DNA from: an uncultured Prevotellaceae bacterium
GTDB taxonomy: Bacteria; Bacteroidota; Bacteroidia; Bacteroidales; Bacteroidaceae
Assembly (NCBI GenBank): GCA_902800495.1
Contig: CADCET010000002.1
Location: 62,001 to 126,000, forward strand
Direction: 5' to 3'
Length of the DNA stretch: 64,000 bases
Shown: positions 26,258 to 33,252 of the stretch, piece after piece
How the letters are laid out: each line of letters starts with the position of its first letter
Position numbering within the stretch: the first letter of the stretch is position 1
Notes under the pieces: model-generated
Told to the model about the DNA's origin: nothing
Seen by the model: the letters and a program-made list of their open reading frames with translations, nothing else
The model's database searches: none
Program-made: the position numbers and the translations under genes

Positions 26258-27829
26258 ATGAAGTACCCTATTGGCATACAGAGCTTTGAGACGCTCCGCA
26301 GAGACGGCTACGTCTATGTCGACAAGACCGACTTGATTTACAAGCTGGCCCAGGGACACGTGTACTTCCTTGCCCGTCCGCGCCGCTTCGGCAAGAGTCT
26401 GCTCGTAAGCACACTGAAAGCCTACTTCGAGGGGCGCCGCGACCTGTTTGAGGGCCTGAAGATGATGGAACTGGAACAGGAGTGGACAAAGTATCCGGTG
26501 ATAAACTTTGATTTCAACGGACTTTCCAGTCAGGAAAAGAATCCGCTGCGCAACTATCTGTTCAGCCAGATTGTCGCTGCTGAGAAGAAATACGATATCA
26601 CACCTGAAGACACCGACGACCTGGGACTGCGTTTCCGTACGCTCATCCCTAAGCTGCACGAAAAGACCGGCAGCCGCGTGGTTGTACTCATCGACGAGTA
26701 CGACAAGCCGTTGCTTGACCTCTTGGACACAGGCAATCCCGACGACGAGAAACAGCTCGCCAGCAACCGTGAACTGCTGAAGGCATTCTTCTCGGTGTTC
26801 AAGGCCACCGACGACCACCTGCGCTTCGTGCTGCTCACAGGCATTACAAAATTCTCGCAGGTATCGATGTTCAGTGGGTTTAATCAACCTGACGACATCT
26901 CGTTAGGCAACCGCTACGACACCCTGTTAGGTATCACTGAGGAAGAATTATACACAGTATTCGAAGAACCCATACGCGAGTTGGCGGACGAATTAGGAGA
27001 AAGCGAGGAAGTAACAAAGCAACTGCTGAAACAGCACTATGACGGCTACCACTTCAGCAAGCGGATGAAGGATGTCTATAACCCCTTCAGCATCATCAAC
27101 ACCTTTGCCAAGCTCGACATGAGGGACTACTGGTTTGCCTCTGGCACACCAACCTATCTGGTGAGGCTATTGGGTAACACGCCTGAGGATATCATGCAAT
27201 ATACGGGTAAGAACTATCCTGAGCAGATGTTCATCGATTACAAGGCAGATAGTGCGATGCCCCTGCCTATGATTTTCCAGGCTGGCTACCTCACCATCAA
27301 GGGCTATGACAAGGAGTTCAACACCTATCTGCTCGACTATCCTAACAACGAAGTTAAGCAAGGGCTCATCACCCTGCTGGCCAACGACTACCTGCAGCTG
27401 AAAGGACTGGCCGCCTCATGGACGCAGAAGATTGTCCGCGCCATGCGCGACGGCGACTTAGAACAAGTGAGGAAAGAGTTTACTGCCTTCCTGGCCGAGA
27501 CACCCTACAGCATGCGGCCGAAGAAGACGCAGAAGCAGCGCGAGCTGTATTTCCACTATACGTTCTACCTGCTGATGCGCCTCATATCTTGCTACACGGT
27601 ATATACCGAGAAGCAGCTCAGCGAGGGACGCGCCGACTGTATTGTTGAGACGGCGAAACAGGTCTACATCTTCGAGTTCAAGCTCGACGGCACAGCGGCA
27701 GACGCGCTCCAGCAGATTGCCGACCGCGGCTATGCCAAGTCCTACGCCTCCGACCCGCGCACGATATATAAGATAGGTGCCAGCTTCTCGAGCAAGACGG
27801 GAACGATAGAGGAATGGAGTGTAGAATAA
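26258..27829 (+). CDS. AAA-ATPase_like / PD-(D/E)XK nuclease-like protein 2
   Basis: 523 residues, a paralogue of the protein at 22451-24025 with the same layout. It starts MKYPIGIQSFETLRRDGYVY. P-loop-like FLARPRRFGKSLL, Walker B VVVLIDEYDKPLL, FVLLTGITKFSQVSMFS, then HYDGYHFSKRMKDVYNPFS and YWFASGTPTYLV. The C-terminal nuclease-like domain shows EGRADCIVETAKQVYIFEFKLDGTAADALQQI. It lies between fimbrillins 2 and 3, with 156 bp of spacer carrying the tRNA-like fragment and a duplicated leader before it. Catalytic residues look intact in both copies, so both may be active. The role in this locus is unknown. Confidence 0.9.
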   Translation: MKYPIGIQSFETLRRDGYVYVDKTDLIYKLAQGHVYFLARPRRFGKSLLVSTLKAYFEGRRDLFEGLKMMELEQEWTKYPVINFDFNGLSSQEKNPLRNYLFSQIVAAEKKYDITPEDTDDLGLRFRTLIPKLHEKTGSRVVVLIDEYDKPLLDLLDTGNPDDEKQLASNRELLKAFFSVFKATDDHLRFVLLTGITKFSQVSMFSGFNQPDDISLGNRYDTLLGITEEELYTVFEEPIRELADELGESEEVTKQLLKQHYDGYHFSKRMKDVYNPFSIINTFAKLDMRDYWFASGTPTYLVRLLGNTPEDIMQYTGKNYPEQMFIDYKADSAMPLPMIFQAGYLTIKGYDKEFNTYLLDYPNNEVKQGLITLLANDYLQLKGLAASWTQKIVRAMRDGDLEQVRKEFTAFLAETPYSMRPKKTQKQRELYFHYTFYLLMRLISCYTVYTEKQLSEGRADCIVETAKQVYIFEFKLDGTAADALQQIADRGYAKSYASDPRTIYKIGASFSSKTGTIEEWSVE

Positions 27830-27844
27830 GCAGAGAATTAACAG

Positions 27845-27888
27845 AGAGAAATAAACAAAAATTAATAACGAATAAAAACGAAAAGATT
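27845..27888 (+). repeat. Leader copy 2 (before fimbrillin 3)
   Basis: Carries CAGAGAGAAATAAA, AATAACGAATAAAAACGA and AAAGATTATG, near-identical to the block at 26192-26257. Confidence 0.65.
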
Positions 27889-29856
27889 ATGAAAAAGTAT
27901 TATCTTTTAGCAACAGCACTCGCAGCAATGGTCAGCTGCACCAGCGACGACTACGTGGGTGACAACAACCTGCAAGAGGCAAATGGACAGGCTGCCATTA
28001 GCTTCGGATTTGACGTGCCGAATGTGACGAGGGCAAGTGGTGCTACTGCTGCAAATGCACTTGGAAATAGATTTATAGTATATGGTGAAAAAGGAGATGA
28101 AACAGCAGAGGCTCCGACATCAGGTAATTTGGTATTTCCAAACTACCAAGTGAACTACGCTGCCAACACCGAAAACACGACAACTTCTAACAGCAAAAAT
28201 TGGGAGTATGTGGGTTATACTCATACAGCAAACTATGTATCAAACATCACAAGAAAGGCAAGTAGTTCAGCAACTGCTGAAACAGCAAGCGATGCTGAAC
28301 AAACTATCAAGTATTGGGACTACGGAGCAAACAACTACATCTTTACAGCAGTCTCGGCACTTGATGCTGACATTGAAGATGGAAGAGTAAAGATTCAAAA
28401 GAATGAGTATGGTGATGACAAATACAAGAAGGGCTATACTATCAAATTAGAGAAAAGTGGAACCGGACCTCAATACACTTATCCCACACTTAACAAACTG
28501 TTTTTCTCTGACCGTTTGGTAATACCAAAAGGAGAAAATCCAGGTCATGACCGAACTGCCCAAAACGCTTATGGCGGAAATGTTACGCTGACATTCCGCA
28601 ATCTGGTATCCCAGATTCGTGCTGGTGTCTACGAGACGATTCCAGGCTATGACGTCTATAGCATCAAATTCTATGTAAACAATGCAGAAGAGACACCATC
28701 CCAGTCATTAGAAGCTAAAGTTGATGAAACTTCGGCTTTTGGTGCAGTCTGTCCTAATGTCAAGGTTTCAGAATACGAGGGAGAACTTACTGTAACCTAC
28801 TATACAAATACTGACGAATCTTCTATTGAGAACCAGCCGAAAGTAACGGAATCTTCAACAGGAAAGCAAAGTAACAATCTGATTCTGGGTACAAACTTCA
28901 GTACTTTAAATAATACGACACCAACGATTCTTGGTCAGTTTGCTAGTAGCCCTACATGGGATAAAAGCGATGGTTCATACACCGAGGTACTTCCTCAGAT
29001 TAACAATAGTTCAACCCTCAAGTTGAAGGTCGATTACAAACTTTGGAACAGTGTATCGGGTGAGACGATCGAAGTGAATGGTACTACTGCTGAGGTTCCT
29101 GCTGAATATCTGAAATGGAAGCCCAACTATAAGTACACATACCTCTTTAAGATTACAGATGACAAACTATACCCCATCACCTTCGATGCAGTTCAGATTA
29201 CTGCTGAGGACGGCAATGTTGAGTATATCACCACTGTTACAGAGCCGAGCATCACGACTTACGCAAAGTCGTCAAACGTCACAGCTGATAATGAGTACAA
29301 GCCTGGATCAAACATCTATATTGTTGTGAACAAGGGCGGTAGCAATGAAACACTATCTGCAAGCAATGCTAAGCTCTACACTGTAACGCTAGTTGATACT
29401 GAGCCCTCTGATGCTATAACAACTCCGAACCAGACAATCACGGAAGCATCTGTTGCTAATGCATTAAAGACTACCGAAACGTCAACTGGAGTATGGGAAG
29501 TTACTGATGCCAATAAGTGGAAGATGACTGTTACTGATGTTACTACTGGTACTCTAAGTTATCCTGGTTCGATTGCTGCTACCGACGCTCCTGATGGTAA
29601 CGCCATTACCATTGATTGTGCTAAGTTCAGTGCTACGACGACATATACTGCAGTAGCAGGAAGCTCGACACTGACCGCTAAGAAGAGATACTATACCAAA
29701 GAAGGAGAAGAGAACTATGTTGAATACATAGCAACTGGTACAGAAACTGTAACTGCAGACACCTACTATACAGCCAACCTGAAGTACTACGTCTTCGAGT
29801 TTACAGATACTGCTGACGGAGACAAGAAGTACTACAAGGTCATCAAGGTACAATAA
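27889..29856 (+). CDS. Fimbrillin-family lipoprotein 3
   Basis: 655 residues from ATG 27889; upstream in-frame codons lack a signal peptide. Signal MKKYYLLATALAAMVSC with Cys17; NVTRASG near residue 46 is the likely Arg cleavage site. Fimbrillin blocks are: TIKYWDYGANNYIF, VTLTFRNLVSQIRAGVYETI, PGYDVYSIKFY, WKPNYKYTYLFKITDD and LYPITFDAVQI, then TVTEPSITTYAKS. The last 75 residues contain YTAVAGSSTLTA and ATGTETVTADTYYT, a module that recurs almost unchanged in the giant protein near 57436-57575. The protein ends KVIKVQ like fimbrillin 1. The gene body is AT-rich relative to neighbours. Probable pilus subunit. Confidence 0.87.
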   Translation: MKKYYLLATALAAMVSCTSDDYVGDNNLQEANGQAAISFGFDVPNVTRASGATAANALGNRFIVYGEKGDETAEAPTSGNLVFPNYQVNYAANTENTTTSNSKNWEYVGYTHTANYVSNITRKASSSATAETASDAEQTIKYWDYGANNYIFTAVSALDADIEDGRVKIQKNEYGDDKYKKGYTIKLEKSGTGPQYTYPTLNKLFFSDRLVIPKGENPGHDRTAQNAYGGNVTLTFRNLVSQIRAGVYETIPGYDVYSIKFYVNNAEETPSQSLEAKVDETSAFGAVCPNVKVSEYEGELTVTYYTNTDESSIENQPKVTESSTGKQSNNLILGTNFSTLNNTTPTILGQFASSPTWDKSDGSYTEVLPQINNSSTLKLKVDYKLWNSVSGETIEVNGTTAEVPAEYLKWKPNYKYTYLFKITDDKLYPITFDAVQITAEDGNVEYITTVTEPSITTYAKSSNVTADNEYKPGSNIYIVVNKGGSNETLSASNAKLYTVTLVDTEPSDAITTPNQTITEASVANALKTTETSTGVWEVTDANKWKMTVTDVTTGTLSYPGSIAATDAPDGNAITIDCAKFSATTTYTAVAGSSTLTAKKRYYTKEGEENYVEYIATGTETVTADTYYTANLKYYVFEFTDTADGDKKYYKVIKVQ

Positions 29857-29875
29857 TCTTTTACCACTCTCTACG

Positions 29876-29936
29876 CCCACTGGGGGCTTTCGACGAGCGA
29901 AGCGAGCAAGCTCGAGCGATGGTCACCAGTGGGCTG
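29876..29936 (+). other. Inverted repeat after fimbrillin 3
   Basis: GCCCACTGG and CCAGTGGGC close a structure containing a second stem (CGAGC / GCTCG). It could end or punctuate transcription, though no T-run follows. It lies directly before the non-coding nonamer array. Confidence 0.5.
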
Positions 29937-29941
29937 AGATA

Positions 29942-30075
29942 GGACTAATAAGACTGATAGGACGAATAGGACGAATAGGACGAATAGGGCCAATGGGACT
30001 AATAGGACTGAGAGGACCAATAGGACTGACAGGACGAATGGGACTATAGGACCTATGAGACTTATGAGGCCTATT
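29942..30075 (+). repeat. Non-coding nonamer array, about 15 units
   Basis: GGACTAATA, AGACTGATA, GGACGAATA x3, GGGCCAATG and so on. One unit (GGACTATA, about 30051-30058) is only 8 bp long, a frame-breaking slip that is absent from the coding arrays. The array fills most of the 238-bp gap before the four-helix-bundle gene. Confidence 0.9.
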
Positions 30076-30094
30076 ATTAAGAGAACAGAATAGA

Positions 30095-30748
30095 ATGGAA
30101 GCTCCAAGGACATTTCTCCACAAGGGAGGCGGCTACGAGAACCTCAAGGTGTTCAAGAAGGCGACGGTCATCTATGACCTCACCTTCTACTTCACCCAAC
30201 GGTTCCTTACCCGAGGCGACCGCACCATCGACCAGATGGTGCAGGCTGCCCGTTCGGGTAAGCAGAACATTGCCGAGGGGAGCGCAGCCAGTTCCACCTC
30301 ATCGGAGACGGAACTGAAGCTGATGAATGTCGCAAGAGCAAGCATGCAGGAACTGTTAGTAGACTACGAGGACTATCTGCGGGTGCGCAACCTGCAGATA
30401 TGGTCGCTCAAGGACGAGCGGGCGGTGAAGACCCGCGAGTTCTGCAAGCACCATGTGGAGACTGCCGACTTCATGGTCGACATCGACCGTCGGTCTGACG
30501 AGACCATCGCCAACATCACGCTTACCCTCATCCACCAGTTCGACAGTATGATGAGGCGTCTGCTGAATGCCCTACAGAAGAACTTCGTGGAGAAAGGCGG
30601 CATCCGTGAGCAGATGACGGCCGCCCGCTTAGGATACCGCAACGAGCAGAAAGCACGCATCGCGGAGCTGGAGGCTGAGAATGCGCAGCTGAAAGCGCGG
30701 ATTGCGGAGCTGGAAGGGCTGCTGAGAGAGAAAGGAGGCGGGAGATGA
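30095..30748 (+). CDS. Four helix bundle suffix domain protein
   Basis: 217 residues, cytoplasmic, no signal peptide. The N-terminal half (YENLKVFKKATVIYDLTFYFTQRF, DRTIDQMVQAARSGKQNIAEG, SETELKLMNVARASMQELLVDYEDYL) is the four-helix-bundle fold related to the S23/Avd-like proteins. The second half (REFCKHHVETADFMVDID, TIANITLTLIHQFDSMMRRLL) fits the 'suffix' version of that family. The last 35 residues are a heptad coiled coil (KARIAELEAENAQLKARIAE). Its stop overlaps the next ATG (ATGA), placing it in an operon with the two following lipoproteins. No reverse transcriptase is seen, so a diversity-generating role is not supported. Function unknown. Confidence 0.85.
   Translation: MEAPRTFLHKGGGYENLKVFKKATVIYDLTFYFTQRFLTRGDRTIDQMVQAARSGKQNIAEGSAASSTSSETELKLMNVARASMQELLVDYEDYLRVRNLQIWSLKDERAVKTREFCKHHVETADFMVDIDRRSDETIANITLTLIHQFDSMMRRLLNALQKNFVEKGGIREQMTAARLGYRNEQKARIAELEAENAQLKARIAELEGLLREKGGGR
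30731..30738 (+). promoter_or_regulatory. Strong Shine-Dalgarno for the 30745 lipoprotein
   Basis: AAAGGAGG ends 6 nt before ATG 30745, inside the last codons of the four-helix-bundle gene. With the ATGA overlap this indicates coupled translation. Confidence 0.7.
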
Positions 30749-31989
30749 GAGGAGTGATGGGACTGATGGGACTGATGGGACGAATAGGACGAATGGGACG
30801 AATGGGACGAATGGGACTAATAGGACTAATAGGACCAATGGGACTGATAGGACGAATAGGTCTTATGGGACTAATGGGACTTATAGGACCTATAGGACTT
30901 ATGGGCTGCAGCTCAGGCAGCGATGACGTGGAGTGGGCGGCTGCCCAGCAGCAGACGACGCCGACAGGCGGCGACGAGGGAACAGCCATCAGCTTCTACG
31001 GCGGACTGACAGAGAACGAGGGAGTGACCCGTGCGGCAGAGGGAACGACCCGTGCGACAGCGGGAGTGACCCGTGCGGCGCTGAAGGACAAGGCGACGAC
31101 CTTTAGGGTGTGGGCCTATAAAAACACGAAGGCAGGCGGAGACTACTACACCCAATACCAGACGGTGATGCCGGGCTATGTGGTGAACTGGGACGGCCTG
31201 TCGGAAGCATCGACGAAGACGAATACGTCGGGCTGGGAGTATGTGAACCAGCAGACGACGGGGTCGGAACAGACCATCAAATACTGGGACTGGGACGCCA
31301 ACGCCTACCGTTTCTTCGGAGTGACAGGCCTTGAGGGGACTCAGTGGAGCTTTGATGAGACGAATGAGACGAATGGGACGAATGGGGTGCTGACGATGAC
31401 GGTTGATGCTACCAACGAGGATACGGCACCGTTCTACACCAAGCTGTGGTTCAGTACGGGCCATCTGCACGACTACAACGACAAGCAGTTCGGACAGCCC
31501 GTGAAGTTAGAGTTCCAACAGCCGATAGCGCGGGTGCGCTTCGTCTTCGTCTCGGCCGACCCGGCGGTTGACTTGGCTGACCTGAACTTGGAAGACCCGA
31601 TATTTAAGCCGGCAACCAAGAAGATAGCCGTCAAGGGCACGGTGACGGTGACCTACCCCATCACGGGGACAGAGAAAACGGAAAGCTGGGAGAGCACACG
31701 CGGCACCCAGACGGGCGCCGAGATAGACAATTTCAACACGCCCGAAAAGTGGTACGCGGTGCTGCCCATCAGAGAGCAGGATAACTACAGGCTCACGGTG
31801 ACCGTGAACGGTGATGTGAACAGAGGCTGTAGAGTGCCCGCACAGTTTATGACGTGGCTGCCCAACCGGCAGTACACCTATATATTTAAGGTGGACGAAG
31901 AGGGCGGCGTGGACTTCGGCGAAGTGACCTCGGTCTATACGGACTGGGAGTATGGAGCTGAGGGCGACTTAATATTGTATAACTGGTGA
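30745..31989 (+). CDS. Fimbrillin-like lipoprotein with a repeat-built signal peptide
   Basis: 414 residues. Residues 3-53 are 17 tripeptides of the form G-(L/R/P/V)-(M/I), encoded by a perfect nonamer array, then GLMGC with Cys55 as lipobox Cys. Any of the internal ATG codons could also start translation; the strong SD favours 30745. Three tandem TRA motifs (GVTRAAEG, GTTRATAG, GVTRAALK) follow the Cys and may be protease sites. The body has the fimbrillin blocks TIKYWDWDANAYRFFGV, VKLEFQQPIARVRFVFV and FMTWLPNRQYTYIFKVDE. A second mini-array (31358-31384) encodes ETNETNGTN. Probably a minor or tip pilin. Its stop overlaps the next gene's GTG start. Confidence 0.85.
   Translation: MRGVMGLMGLMGRIGRMGRMGRMGLIGLIGPMGLIGRIGLMGLMGLIGPIGLMGCSSGSDDVEWAAAQQQTTPTGGDEGTAISFYGGLTENEGVTRAAEGTTRATAGVTRAALKDKATTFRVWAYKNTKAGGDYYTQYQTVMPGYVVNWDGLSEASTKTNTSGWEYVNQQTTGSEQTIKYWDWDANAYRFFGVTGLEGTQWSFDETNETNGTNGVLTMTVDATNEDTAPFYTKLWFSTGHLHDYNDKQFGQPVKLEFQQPIARVRFVFVSADPAVDLADLNLEDPIFKPATKKIAVKGTVTVTYPITGTEKTESWESTRGTQTGAEIDNFNTPEKWYAVLPIREQDNYRLTVTVNGDVNRGCRVPAQFMTWLPNRQYTYIFKVDEEGGVDFGEVTSVYTDWEYGAEGDLILYNW
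30751..30903 (+). repeat. Nonamer array, exactly 17 units, coding a signal peptide
   Basis: 153 bp with no indels; units GGACTGATG, GGACGAATG, GGACTAATA, GGACCAATG, GGACTTATA and similar. Read in the frame GGA-CTN-ATR it gives hydrophobic Gly-Leu-Ile/Met triplets with some Arg and Pro. Confidence 0.95.
31358..31384 (+). repeat. Three-unit nonamer mini-array in a second frame of the same gene
   Basis: AGACGAATG, AGACGAATG, GGACGAATG; here the gene reads the other open plus-strand frame (E-T-N, G-T-N). Confidence 0.75.
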
Positions 31990-33251
31990 AGAGAATGGGA
32001 CTGATAGGACGGATAGGACGAATAGGACCTATGGGACCTATAGGACTTATAGGACCTATAGGACTTATAGGACCTATGGGACTTATAGGACTTATAGGCA
32101 TTATGGGGCTTATGGGGTGCTCTGGCGACGACGAAGAGGTGCGGCGGCAGGGGACTACCGTGGAGCTGGCTCCCTACGTGACGTCGTATGCCGAGACTGA
32201 GGCTACCCGTGCGGGCGAGATTGTCTGGCCACCAGAGGGCTTCAAGCCATACAGCGAGATGTCGTACATCAGCGACGAGATGAGGCTGAGGGGCCAGAAA
32301 GCAGCCATCTGCACCTATTTCACCAGCGTTACCAACGGCACCAACAAAGCAGAGGCACGGCGCTTCAGGCGCGACGGCACAGGCAAGTGGGTCATCGACT
32401 TGGAGGTGGCTGCCAACAGCTACTACCTCTACGGTATCGTACCGTTCAGTGCCTTGAGCGACACCACCAGCTCGCAGGTCATCAAGCCCAACGGCAGCAG
32501 CTACGCCGAAGGAGCCACGATGAATCTGACCCTGAACAGCGTCATGAACCAGGACGTGTGTATCGTCGTGGGCGCCAAGCACGGCACGAAGGGTGAGGCC
32601 GAGAATGCCCAGCCCGAGCCCGTGTCGCAGCCCAAGCCCGGCGACTTCGGCTGCACCATTGATATGGGCAACACGTCGTACATCTTCCTGCTGTTCGACC
32701 ACCTCTATGCGGCGATGTGCTTCCGCATGCGTGTGGGCAGCGACTATGCCGCACTGCGCACCATCAGACTGAAGGAGCTGGACTTGAAAATCTACAACGA
32801 CGAGGCCTGCACAAGTCTGATGAAAAAGAAGGTGAGCACCACCGTCAACCTGCAAGCTAACAATACCGGCGCATGGCCTTTCAGCGGGGATATCGTCTTC
32901 ACCCCCGACGAGAGTAGCGACGATATGGACTGGATGGCCATCTACCAAGACGAAGACCCTCAACAGCCCCTGCCTACCGGCGAGGAGTGGTCAGACAGAT
33001 ATGGGTTCATACCCTATACTAACAGCGACCAATACTACATCTTGCGCTCGAGATACGACGTCTACGACAAAGAAGGCAACCTGATACGCAAGGACTGCAC
33101 CGCTGAGAATAAGATTAAACCGCGTGAGAAATTCAATAAAACGAGACTGGAGCGCGGCAAGATATACACGTTGAAGATTACCGTCGAGCCGACGTACTTG
33201 TATGTACTGTCAGACCCCGACTTGGATAGTCCGACGATGAAGATTGAATGA
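31986..33251 (+). CDS. Fimbrillin-like lipoprotein, second repeat-built signal peptide
   Basis: 421 residues from a GTG (31986) that overlaps the previous stop (GTGA) and gives MKRM before the array; an ATG at 31995 is the alternative. Residues 5-43 are 13 nonamer-encoded tripeptides (GLI, GRI, GPM, GPI, GIM), followed by GLMGC with lipobox Cys45. EATRAGEI after the Cys carries the TRA motif found in the other fimbrillins. The body is beta-rich (NSYYLYGIVPFSALSD, HLYAAMCFRMRVGSDYAALRTIRLKELDLK, ERGKIYTLKITVEPTYLYVLSDPDL) and resembles FimB/Mfa2-like minor subunits. Its last codons abut the giant gene. Probably outer-membrane anchored. Confidence 0.83.
   Translation: MKRMGLIGRIGRIGPMGPIGLIGPIGLIGPMGLIGLIGIMGLMGCSGDDEEVRRQGTTVELAPYVTSYAETEATRAGEIVWPPEGFKPYSEMSYISDEMRLRGQKAAICTYFTSVTNGTNKAEARRFRRDGTGKWVIDLEVAANSYYLYGIVPFSALSDTTSSQVIKPNGSSYAEGATMNLTLNSVMNQDVCIVVGAKHGTKGEAENAQPEPVSQPKPGDFGCTIDMGNTSYIFLLFDHLYAAMCFRMRVGSDYAALRTIRLKELDLKIYNDEACTSLMKKKVSTTVNLQANNTGAWPFSGDIVFTPDESSDDMDWMAIYQDEDPQQPLPTGEEWSDRYGFIPYTNSDQYYILRSRYDVYDKEGNLIRKDCTAENKIKPREKFNKTRLERGKIYTLKITVEPTYLYVLSDPDLDSPTMKIE
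31998..32114 (+). repeat. Nonamer array, exactly 13 units, coding a signal peptide
   Basis: 117 bp without indels (GGACTGATA, GGACGGATA, GGACCTATG, GGACTTATA, GGACCTATA, GGCATTATG and others), in the same codon frame as the array at 30751. Confidence 0.95.
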
Positions 33252-33252
33252 A

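Noticed and set aside
30095..30748. Accessory protein of a diversity-generating retroelement (Avd)
   Set aside because: The fold is related, but no reverse transcriptase, template repeat or variable repeat pair was seen nearby.
30751..30903. Collagen-like Gly-X-Y repeat
   Set aside because: Triplets are Gly-first, but Pro is sparse, residues are mostly Leu/Ile/Met and the tract ends in a lipobox Cys, so a signal peptide fits better.
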